Made by a program: the position numbers and the translations under genes. A stretch of DNA of 64,000 bases from Pontibacillus chungwhensis BH030062 (GTDB lineage Bacteria > Bacillota > Bacilli > Bacillales > BH030062): NCBI RefSeq assembly GCF_000770675.1, contig NZ_AVBG01000005.1, positions 1 to 64,000 on the forward strand. The letters are read 5' to 3'. Within the stretch, counting starts at the first letter, position 1, and each line of letters opens with the position of its first letter. The notes beneath the pieces were generated by a model. The model had not been told where the DNA came from. It saw only the letters and a list, made by a program, of their open reading frames with translations, and did not search any database. Below, piece after piece: positions 57,637 through 64,000 of the stretch.

Positions 57637-58572
57637 TTATGTCATTTTTTCATGCCATAAACCAAGAATCATAAATAAAGAGAAACCAAAACTATTAACA
57701 AATCCATGCACGAACACCATAAGAGGAATATCAAGTACTGAAATTTCACTTATGTGACCATATCCATACAGGAAAGCAAAGCTCATAGATATAAAGAGGG
57801 AAAAGAAAGCGATAATGAAAGAAACCTTGGCCTTTGGTTTCTTTACGTTTGGCACGATGAAAACTAAACTTAAAAGTGCGAACAGAGCTATGGGTACCAC
57901 AAATTCAACCACTGACAAGAATTCAATAAGAGGAGACACAGGAGAAAATGTAATCCCTATGGCTACAAAGATCGGACCTACAAGTAAAAAGCCTCCCAGG
58001 CCGTTATAAACTCTTCTCACTAATGGTTGCTTAGAGCTAATGAACCTTCCCATTAAACCGAACGATATAATTGTAATAAATGCAGCATAGTGAAAGTGGA
58101 TAGATGTTAATAAGATAAGGATATCTTGAAAATGTAGAATATCTACATTTAATCTATGTAACGAAAGCCAACCTCCCCCGATCACAATATATATCATACC
58201 AGCATGTATAAGAAGCTCTTGCATCGATCTCCATGCCTTTGTTTTGAACAAGGAAACGAGTCCGTAAATCGTAATGAATGCCGTGAATCCAAACCAAGGA
58301 AGTGATAGGATGAAAGATAAAGAGCCTCTTTCTAACAAAAAACTAATACACGCCAACACAAAGCTAATCGGGTGTATGTTGAGCAAGGTGCTGTAAAGGT
58401 TTGTATGCTCCGTTTTAGCAAGAGCTAGCATCAAAGGTATAAGCGTTCCGTAAGCAAACACAAGTAATAGTTGAACATATTGCTCAGTATGGATATTGGT
58501 AAGAACCATTTGTAAGACTATGAATATAATAAAAATCGTAAAACCGAATAGGGAACGTTTTTTCTCTATCAT
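57637..58572 (-). CDS. Polytopic membrane protein, probably YndJ-like
   Basis: The 311-residue protein has about nine hydrophobic segments and little outside them. The histidine-containing segments FQDILILLTSIHFHYAAFITIISFGLMGR and FVHGFVNSFGFSLFMILGLW resemble the YndJ family of Bacillus, whose function is unknown. It is short compared with B. subtilis YndJ, which has an extra C-terminal part. It is divergent from the YfhF-like gene, 63 bases away. Confidence 0.65.
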   Translation of the reverse strand: MIEKKRSLFGFTIFIIFIVLQMVLTNIHTEQYVQLLLVFAYGTLIPLMLALAKTEHTNLYSTLLNIHPISFVLACISFLLERGSLSFILSLPWFGFTAFITIYGLVSLFKTKAWRSMQELLIHAGMIYIVIGGGWLSLHRLNVDILHFQDILILLTSIHFHYAAFITIISFGLMGRFISSKQPLVRRVYNGLGGFLLVGPIFVAIGITFSPVSPLIEFLSVVEFVVPIALFALLSLVFIVPNVKKPKAKVSFIIAFFSLFISMSFAFLYGYGHISEISVLDIPLMVFVHGFVNSFGFSLFMILGLWHEKMT

Positions 58573-58635
58573 GGGATCACCTCATTTAAATCTTATACGA
58601 AAAGTCACTACGGGAAAAGAAAAGAGGGAGAGAGG

Positions 58636-59541
58636 TTGAACATATTAATTAGTGGAGGAACAGGGTTCATTGGTAGTCATATTGTCAATCATTTCGAACA
58701 GCAGGGTCATAAACTGTTGATCCTTACACGTGGGAGCACAAGAAAAGATGGACAAAGAGAATACATACAATGGCTTACGGATCAGAAAGATGAAGTAGAT
58801 TATTTGTCGGAACGAAAAGTGGATGTAGTTATTAACTTAGCAGGGGATCCGATTGATCAAGGTCGATGGTCAAGCGAGAAGAAAGAGAGAATTCTAAACA
58901 GCCGTATAAACGCAACAAAGCGGATGATCGAGATTGTAAACCATCTCGAGGAGAAGCCTGAGGTCTTTATTCAAGGCTCAGCTATCGGCTATTATGGGTA
59001 CTCGGAAGAAGAAAAGTTTACAGACCGAAGTCTATCGTTGATTAATAGTTTTCCGAGTGAAGTGTGTGATGTTTGGGAGAACACTCTTCATCACTTAAAT
59101 CATTCAGACATTCGAAAAGTTATAGCTCGTATTGGGATTGTTCTTCATCCTCGTGAGGGAGCCTTGGCTAAGCTGCTCATTCCTTACCGATTATGGGCAG
59201 GGGGGAAGGTGGCTTCTGGAAGTCAGTATGTCTCTTGGATTCATTTGGAGGACCTCGTGAGCATTATTGATTATCTTATTGCTGATAGGACAATCTCAGG
59301 CCCCGTAAATGTAACTGCTCCTCATCCGGTTACTATGGATGAATTTGGGCGCACAATCGCTTCTATAATCAGTCGGCCATACTGGTTCCCTTTAACAGAA
59401 TGGATGTTAAAGGTTGCTTTTGGAGAGAAGAGTATTATTTTAATGAAGGGGAGTAAGGTCCTTCCAGAACGACTACTTAATTCTAGTTTTACTTTTAACT
59501 ATCCTACAGTAAGGAAAGCGCTATCAAATCTTCTAGAATAA
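58636..59541 (+). CDS. NAD-dependent epimerase family protein, YfhF-like (TIGR01777)
   Basis: The 301-residue protein has the extended SDR start ILISGGTGFIGSHIVNHF, the NLAGDPI strand, the helix pattern RWSSEKKERILNSRINATK and a C-terminal DUF1731-like region (LPERLLNSSFTFNYPTVRKALSNLL). The family includes YfhF of B. subtilis and plant SulA-like proteins; the substrate is not known. TTG 58636 follows GAGGGAGAGAGG. Confidence 0.88.
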   Translation: MNILISGGTGFIGSHIVNHFEQQGHKLLILTRGSTRKDGQREYIQWLTDQKDEVDYLSERKVDVVINLAGDPIDQGRWSSEKKERILNSRINATKRMIEIVNHLEEKPEVFIQGSAIGYYGYSEEEKFTDRSLSLINSFPSEVCDVWENTLHHLNHSDIRKVIARIGIVLHPREGALAKLLIPYRLWAGGKVASGSQYVSWIHLEDLVSIIDYLIADRTISGPVNVTAPHPVTMDEFGRTIASIISRPYWFPLTEWMLKVAFGEKSIILMKGSKVLPERLLNSSFTFNYPTVRKALSNLLE

Positions 59542-59608
59542 TTTTTAATACTACTAGAAAGCTTTCGCATCAAGGGTTTAAGGCTTGCTGAAAGAGGAAA
59601 GAGGGAGC

Positions 59609-59636
59609 TCGACATAATTCGATACGGTGGTACAAT
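59609..59636 (+). promoter_or_regulatory. coaA promoter
   Basis: TCGACA (59609-59614), a 16-base spacer ending in TGG, and TACAAT (59631-59636) give a sigma-A promoter with extended -10, about 70 bases before the gene. Confidence 0.65.
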
Positions 59637-59703
59637 TAGAAGCGCTGTGGTAAATTATGAATATTATAGTTCTTAAAATGTAGACAAAGGTATGTGAAAC
59701 CGT

Positions 59704-60639
59704 ATGAGTAGTTATTCACCGTATTGGATGTTCCAAAAAAACGAATGGGCGAAGCTTCGAGCTAATGTACCGATGACCCTGTCTCCCATACAAATTGAAA
59801 ATGTAAAAGGAATTAATGAAAAGCTCGATATAGAAGAAGTCTCAAATGTTTATCTTCCATTAAGTAGATTACTCAATTTATATACGAAAGCTTCTCATGA
59901 GCTTCACTCGGTAACAGACCGTTTCATGGGCCAAAAAACGAAACAGGTGCCATTCATTATTGGCGTCGCAGGTAGTGTTGCTGTCGGAAAGAGTACGATC
60001 TCAAGGATTATGCGTGAACTGCTCTCTGAGTGGGATGAACATCCTAGTGTAGACATCTTAACCACGGATGGCTTTTTATTCCCGAATGAAGTATTAGAAG
60101 AGAAGGGGATCATGAATCGAAAAGGGTTCCCGGAGAGTTATGATATAAAGAAATTGATAGACGTTTTGGCAGATTTGAAGTCAGGTCGACCTGACGTAGA
60201 AGCACCTGTCTATTCACATTTAACGTATAATATTTTACCAGATGAAGTTCAAGTATTAGACCAGCCGGATATCGTCATAGTAGAAGGAGTAAATGTATTG
60301 CAAACTCCCAAAACGCGAGGTGCAGATCCTGGTACATACGTTTCTGATTTCTTTGACTTTAGTATTTATGTAGATGCAAATGAAGATGATTTACTGAAAT
60401 GGTATACTGAACGCTTTATGAAGCTCAGAGATACGGCTTTCCAAGATGAGCGTTCTTATTTCCATAATTACTCCGGTTTATCTAATGATGAAGCCATTGC
60501 CATGGCAGAAGATATCTGGCGACGGATTAACTTAAGGAATCTTCATGAAAATATTCAGCCGACACGTAACAGAGCGGATCTTATTCTGCATAAAGATCGT
60601 GATCATTTAATTGATTCGATTATGCTTAGGAAGGCATAA
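59704..60639 (+). CDS. coaA: Type I pantothenate kinase
   Basis: CoaA phosphorylates pantothenate, the first and controlled step of coenzyme A synthesis. The P-loop GVAGSVAVGKST is at residues 87-98, followed by TTDGFLFPNEVLE, the MNRKGFPESYD segment and IVEGVNVLQ. The 311-residue length matches the bacterial CoaA type, which CoA inhibits. It has its own promoter and a strong terminator. Confidence 0.96.
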   Translation: MSSYSPYWMFQKNEWAKLRANVPMTLSPIQIENVKGINEKLDIEEVSNVYLPLSRLLNLYTKASHELHSVTDRFMGQKTKQVPFIIGVAGSVAVGKSTISRIMRELLSEWDEHPSVDILTTDGFLFPNEVLEEKGIMNRKGFPESYDIKKLIDVLADLKSGRPDVEAPVYSHLTYNILPDEVQVLDQPDIVIVEGVNVLQTPKTRGADPGTYVSDFFDFSIYVDANEDDLLKWYTERFMKLRDTAFQDERSYFHNYSGLSNDEAIAMAEDIWRRINLRNLHENIQPTRNRADLILHKDRDHLIDSIMLRKA

Positions 60640-60653
60640 TCTTAGATGAAGGT

Positions 60654-60687
60654 GCAAAATCGTTTGGGCGATTTTGCGCTTTTTTTT
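60654..60687 (+). terminator. Terminator after coaA
   Basis: GCAAAATCG pairs with CGATTTTGC across six bases, followed by GC and eight T residues. Confidence 0.92.
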
Positions 60688-60693
60688 GTGGGT

Positions 60694-60866
60694 GGGGGCG
60701 TTGTGTTATAGAGAGCTAGGGGTGTCTGGGGAACGACTCGCTTTCCACGGGCGAGCTGTCGAGCCTCCTCGGGGAAACCGCCCTGCGGGGTCTCGTCGAC
60801 CTCTTTCTCCCGTAGGAGTCTCCCCGTTCCCCAGACACCCCAGGCTATATATTGGCTAACGCCCCC
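60694..60866. repeat. Long palindromic repeat, copy 6 (single)
   Basis: The core at 60719-60841 has perfect arms GGGGTGTCTGGGGAACG and CGTTCCCCAGACACCCC. The outer pair is GGGGGCGTT (60694-60702) and AACGCCCCC (60858-60866), so both sides differ from the usual TTTCCGTT/AACGGAAA but still pair. No partner copy is next to it. Confidence 0.92.
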
Positions 60867-60935
60867 GCTTATTGATTTTTCGGCATAAGGTAACTAGTAT
60901 GAAAAGTTTCATGTAGAGACTAGAGCATATAGAAA

Positions 60936-60963
60936 GCCCAAAGCTGTTATCAGCTTTGGGCTT
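60936..60963 (-). terminator. Terminator of the downstream LysM-3D gene
   Basis: AAGCCCAAAGCT pairs with AGCTTTGGGCTT across four bases; on the minus strand it is followed by TTCTATAT. Confidence 0.85.
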
Positions 60964-60985
60964 GTGCTTCTTTATAGGAAGGGGG

Positions 60986-61762
60986 TTAGTCTAAGATTGT
61001 TACGTCTACTGATTTGCGGCCCCAGTTTAGTGCTTCGGATTGGGATGGGATGAAGACGTCGATTCTGTTTCCTTGGATGTCTCCGCCGATGTCTCCAGCT
61101 ACTGCTTTTCCGTATCCTTCTACATAGACTTCAGTGCCTAATGGGATTACGTTCGGGTCAACTGCGATGACTTTGCGATTTGGGTTTTCAAGAAGGTTGA
61201 TGCCTGTTTTAGTGATACCTGAGCACCCAACGCAGTTCGCTGTATAGGCTGTTGATTCCATTGTGATTGTCTTTTGTTCTTGTTGCTGTGTTTGAACTTG
61301 TTTTTCTTCTGTTTTAGGTTGTGCAGGTTGTGTGCTTGCTACAGTTGATTTTTCTTTTGTTGCTACGTTTGATCCGTTCACATTCAGGGTATCTCCTGAA
61401 TAAATCGTACTTGAGCTTAAGTTATTCCACTGTTTTAATTCATTCACACTTACATTATATTGTTCACCAATGGCGAAAAGTGTATCGCCAGGTTTAATTG
61501 TATACACATCACTGTCAGCTGTTGCAGTCTGAGCAACTTGAGTGTCTCCGTTGCGGTTCACTGTTAGTTTTTGGTTCGGGAAGATTAAGTTTGATGTTAA
61601 GTTATTTTGTTGCTTTATTTGTTCAACGGACACATCGTAATCCTGAGAGATACCCCATAATGTGTCGCCGCTCTTGACGTCTACTTCTTCTGCGCTTGCT
61701 GTGATCGCTGTTGTTGTAGAAATCGTTGCTACAGCAGCTAGGGATAGAAATAGTTTTTTCAT
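60986..61762 (-). CDS. yocH: LysM-3D wall protein, YocH-like, copy 1
   Basis: The 258-residue secreted protein has a signal peptide (residues 1-24, MKKLFLSLAAVATIS...ASA), LysM domain 1 (27-70, VKSGDTLWGISQDYDVSVEQIKQQNNL), LysM domain 2 (86-129), a glutamine- and threonine-rich linker and a C-terminal 3D domain (about 165-258) with the conserved Asp residues (AVDPNVIPLG, AGDIGG, GNRIDVF). It probably acts as a lytic transglycosylase or muramidase-like enzyme on peptidoglycan. A WalR box lies upstream. It is a tandem paralogue of the gene at 62437. Confidence 0.93.
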   Translation of the reverse strand: MKKLFLSLAAVATISTTTAITASAEEVDVKSGDTLWGISQDYDVSVEQIKQQNNLTSNLIFPNQKLTVNRNGDTQVAQTATADSDVYTIKPGDTLFAIGEQYNVSVNELKQWNNLSSSTIYSGDTLNVNGSNVATKEKSTVASTQPAQPKTEEKQVQTQQQEQKTITMESTAYTANCVGCSGITKTGINLLENPNRKVIAVDPNVIPLGTEVYVEGYGKAVAGDIGGDIQGNRIDVFIPSQSEALNWGRKSVDVTILD

Positions 61763-61844
61763 TTTGTTGACCTCCTGGGAATTACAATAGCCTTTAGCTG
61801 TTGAAATTCACAATTTATTGAGTAACGAATTAACTCTGTGTCCA

Positions 61845-61931
61845 ACTATAACAAGCTCATGGGAAAAGCCCAACAACAGAATGACAACAATGTGATTGCA
61901 ATTCTAACAAGGAGATTACATGGATTTTACA
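61845..61931 (-). promoter_or_regulatory. Promoter and WalR box of LysM-3D copy 1
   Basis: On the minus strand TGTAAA-N5-TGTAAT (plus 61915-61931) matches the WalR consensus TGTWAH-N5-TGTWAH perfectly. Forty-two bases further on, TTGGGC (plus 61868-61873), a 17-base spacer and TATAGT (plus 61845-61850) form the promoter. Growth-phase control through the WalRK system is predicted. Confidence 0.85.
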
Positions 61932-62007
61932 ATGACGGGAAAATAGAGAAAAGGACCCTTTTAGAGGATCTTTTTCTCTATTTTTCTGTGAATGAAGCTT
62001 AGGGAAT

Positions 62008-62184
62008 GTTTCCGTTGTTGCAAATAGAGCGTAAGGTGGTTCGGGGAATCACTCGCTTTCCGCGGCGAGCTGGGAAGCCTCCTCGTTCGCTAACGCTCTC
62101 TGTGGGGTCTTCCTGGGGCTCCTACTGCCGCAGGAGTCTCGCAATTTCCCGAACCACCTTTTCCATATGTAGAATAACGGAAAC
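62008..62184. repeat. Long palindromic repeat, copy 7a
   Basis: The core at 62035-62158 has arms GGTGGTTCGGGGAAT and ATTTCCCGAACCACC, nearly identical to copy 1a. GTTTCCGTT (62008-62016) and AACGGAAAC (62176-62184) bound it perfectly. It lies between the two LysM-3D genes. Confidence 0.9.
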
Positions 62185-62246
62185 ATGCAATAAGTGAAGG
62201 GTATTCACTATCCACACTTAAACTAAAGAGTTGTTCTTACAACCTA

Positions 62247-62320
62247 TAGTAAGGGGGCTTGGGAACGGGGAGTATCCTGAGGAAGAAAGAGGTCTAGTTC
62301 CGGCGTGGAAGACCTTGCGA
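62247..62320. repeat. Decayed palindromic repeat, copy 7b
   Basis: GGGGCTTGGGAACGGGGAG and AGGAAGAAAGAGGTC at 62255-62305 resemble one half of an inverted copy of the family; the returning arm is missing. It stands where the partner of copy 7a would be. Confidence 0.5.
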
Positions 62321-62436
62321 TATAAGTCATCTTTTCTCCAAAACCATATAAGAAAAGGTAGATTGGGTGAAGAGTCCATATAAAAAAGCCCAAAGCGACA
62401 TTTAGCTTTGGGCTTGTATCATTTCTTTATATGGAA

Positions 62437-63219
62437 TTAGTTTAAGATTGTTACGTCTACTGTTTTGCGGCCCCAGTTTAGAGCTTCTGAGCGAGATGGG
62501 ATGAAGACGTCAATTTTGTTTCCTTTGATGGCTCCGCCTGTGTCACCAGCAATAGCTCTTCCGTATCCTTCTACATAGACTTCAGTGCCTAGTGGAATTA
62601 CGTTAGGGTCAACTGCGATGACTTTCATATCTGGGTTTTGAATAAGGTTAATCCCTGTTCTTGTGATGCCAGAGCAACCTGTGCAGTATGCTGTATAGGC
62701 TGTTGATTCCATTGTGATGGTCTTCTGTTCTTTTTGTTGTGTCTGAACTTGTTTCTCTTGTGTTTTAGGTTGAGAAGGTTGTGTGCTTGCAACAGTTGAT
62801 TTTTCTTTCGTTGCTACGTTTCCTCCGTTAACGTTTAGGGTATTACCAGAGTAGATCATATTAGAGCTTAAATTATTCCATTGCTTTAACTCATTCACAC
62901 TTACATTATATTGTTGACCAATGCCCCAAAGTGTATCGCCCGGTTTAATCGTGTAAACACTGCTGTTCGATGGTGCCGTTGTTTTTTGAGCAACGTGGCT
63001 GTCTTCGCTGCGGGTCACTGTTAGGTTTTGGTTTGGGAAGATTAAGTTAGATGTTAGGTTATTCAGTTGTTTGATTTGTTCAACGGACACATCGTAATCC
63101 TGAGAGATTCCCCATAACGTGTCGCCGCGCTTTACGACTACTTCTTCTGCACTTGCTGTGATTGCCGTTGTTGAAGAAATCGTTGCTACAGCCGCCAGGG
63201 ATAGAAATAGTTTTTTCAT
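62437..63219 (-). CDS. LysM-3D wall protein, YocH-like, copy 2
   Basis: The 260-residue protein has the same layout as copy 1: signal peptide (1-24), LysM at about 27-70 and 88-131, linker, 3D domain with AVDPNVIPLG and AGDTGGAIKGNKIDVF. Identity to copy 1 is very high across the signal peptide and catalytic domain. Changes gather around residues 70-90 and in metal-near positions (AGDIGGDI versus AGDTGGAI). It has its own promoter and WalR box, so both copies are probably expressed. Confidence 0.93.
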   Translation of the reverse strand: MKKLFLSLAAVATISSTTAITASAEEVVVKRGDTLWGISQDYDVSVEQIKQLNNLTSNLIFPNQNLTVTRSEDSHVAQKTTAPSNSSVYTIKPGDTLWGIGQQYNVSVNELKQWNNLSSNMIYSGNTLNVNGGNVATKEKSTVASTQPSQPKTQEKQVQTQQKEQKTITMESTAYTAYCTGCSGITRTGINLIQNPDMKVIAVDPNVIPLGTEVYVEGYGRAIAGDTGGAIKGNKIDVFIPSRSEALNWGRKTVDVTILN

Positions 63220-63301
63220 TTTGTTAACCTCCTGGGAATTACAATAGCCTTGAGCTGTTGAAATTCGCTTTTTTTTGAGTAACGAGCTAACTCTATGGAC
63301 T

Positions 63302-63388
63302 ACTATACCAAGCTAATTGCAAAAGCCCAACAACAGAACGACAACAAATTGATTGCAATTCTAACAAGCATGTTACATACATTTTACA
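63302..63388 (-). promoter_or_regulatory. Promoter and WalR box of LysM-3D copy 2
   Basis: On the minus strand TGTAAA-N5-TGTAAC (plus 63372-63388) is a perfect WalR box. TTGGGC (plus 63325-63330), 17 bases and TATAGT (plus 63302-63307), with TGG before it, form the promoter. The 42-base distance between box and -35 equals that of copy 1. Confidence 0.87.
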
Positions 63389-63406
63389 AATTCGGAAAAA
63401 TAGAGA

Positions 63407-63433
63407 AAAGGACCCTTGTAAAAGGGTCCTTTT
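63407..63433. terminator. Bidirectional terminator after ptsI
   Basis: AAAGGACCCT pairs with AGGGTCCTTT, flanked by A and T runs. A decayed copy (AAAGGACCC...GGATCTTT) lies at about 61953-61975, a footprint of the tandem duplication. Confidence 0.88.
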
Positions 63434-63447
63434 TAGTATCTAACGAT

Positions 63448-64000
63448 TTATTTTTGTCCAGTTTTTGATTTGACGAACTCAACAACATCTTCAGCTGTAT
63501 CCATAGAAAGAATTTCTTCTTTGTAAGAAATCATTTCTTCCTGAGACAAGCTTAAGATCTGTGTACGAGCTGGAAGGATAGAGGTTGCGCTCATAGAGAA
63601 CTCGTCTAATCCTAGTCCAAGAAGAATAGGGATCGCAATCTCATCTCCTGCCATTTCACCACACATGCCGGCCCACTTGCCTTCAGCATGAGCTGCTTCA
63701 ATCACGTTATTAATTAGGTTAAGAATCGCAGGGTTGTATGGCTGGTATAGGTATGAAACGCGTTCGTTCATACGGTCCGCTGCCATTGTGTATTGGATCA
63801 GGTCGTTTGTACCAATGCTGAAGAAGTCCACTTCTTTAGCGAACTGTTTCGCGATAACAGCCGTTGCTGGAATCTCAACCATCATACCAACTTCAATTGC
63901 TTCAGATACTTCTGTACCTTCGCTTTGAAGCTTTTCTTTCTCTTCAAGAAGAATCGCTTTCGCTTGGCGGAATTCACCTAGCGTTGCAATCATTGGGAAC
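63448..64000 (-). CDS. ptsI: PTS enzyme I, PtsI (C-terminal part; runs off the window)
   Basis: Enzyme I takes phosphate from phosphoenolpyruvate and passes it to HPr. Only the C-terminal PEP-binding barrel is in the window: [37 protein letters not shown], then the [25 protein letters not shown] segment with the catalytic Cys. The frame is open through base 64000 (…[10 protein letters not shown]), so the gene begins beyond the right edge, probably with ptsH upstream. It would energise TreP and, through HPr, CcpA signalling. Confidence 0.96.
   Translation of the reverse strand, partial: FPMIATLGEFRQAKAILLEEKEKLQSEGTEVSEAIEVGMMVEIPATAVIAKQFAKEVDFFSIGTNDLIQYTMAADRMNERVSYLYQPYNPAILNLINNVIEAAHAEGKWAGMCGEMAGDEIAIPILLGLGLDEFSMSATSILPARTQILSLSQEEMISYKEEILSMDTAEDVVEFVKSKTGQK

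Overview
The window looks like a chromosomal segment of a low-to-moderate-GC Bacillaceae bacterium. Gene order and family choices match Bacillus subtilis in several blocks: hisZGDBHAFI-yvcD-trxB-yvcI-rapZ-mgfK-whiA-crh, clpP with a single tRNA-Arg, sigL, and cggR-gapA-pgk-tpiA-gpmI-eno. Many proteins are acidic, and the intergenic spaces are filled with GC-rich palindromic repeats. This suggests a moderately halophilic genus of the Halobacillus/Pontibacillus/Thalassobacillus type; the genus is an inference and cannot be fixed from the sequence alone.

Layout. 1-2.7 kb: glpD and a membrane protein of unknown function. 2.8-3.4 kb: a pair of long palindromic repeats. 3.5-5.2 kb: bioY-bioB behind a BirA-type operator. 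5.4-11.8 kb: a complete, tightly overlapped histidine operon with a short HisG plus HisZ. 11.9-18.4 kb: yvcD, trxB, a tandem repeat array, then nudix-rapZ-mgfK-whiA and crh. 18.6-20.4 kb: an ABC-2 exporter. 21.4-22.8 kb: clpP under a CtsR box, an inactive-looking nuclease-fold protein and tRNA-Arg(CCG). 23.4-32.6 kb: a tiny acidic protein, sigL with a cre site, a glutaredoxin-like protein and the glycolytic operon controlled by CggR. 32.8-39.3 kb: assorted oxidoreductases, a hydrolase and other single genes. 39.4-43.4 kb: the trehalose operon treP-treA-treR with two TreR operators and a cre-like site. 43.9-47.8 kb: an aminotransferase, a YdcF-like protein, a Spo0E-like protein and a nucleoside transporter behind a guanine-class purine riboswitch. 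48.1-51.9 kb: a structured leader with a seven-codon upstream reading frame in front of a MutS2-like ATPase that lacks the Smr domain, then a short-chain dehydrogenase and a thioredoxin-like protein. 52.0-57.5 kb: an alanine block (alr, ald, adeR, alsT). 57.6-60.6 kb: YndJ-like, YfhF-like and coaA. 61.0-63.2 kb: two tandem LysM-3D wall proteins, each with a WalR box. 63.4-64 kb: the 3' part of ptsI.

Carbon supply ties much of the window together: GlpD, trehalose uptake and hydrolysis, the CggR-controlled triose operon, Crh, PtsI, and cre-like sites ahead of crh, sigL, treP and alsT. The alanine block would interconvert L-alanine, D-alanine and pyruvate.

Two things stand out as possibly undescribed. 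The first is the leader at about 48182-48494. It has its own sigma-A promoter, a leader peptide MKVVVLN, a 12-bp pairing that includes the peptide's last codons, a 7-bp candidate antiterminator and two terminator hairpins, all ahead of the MutS2-like gene. This reads as ribosome-stalling attenuation of a candidate ribosome-associated ATPase. The second is a family of about 125-bp long-stem palindromes (11 full and 2 decayed copies). They mostly lie in inverted pairs bounded by TTTCCGTT/AACGGAAA, and their stem sequences differ from copy to copy while pairing is kept.
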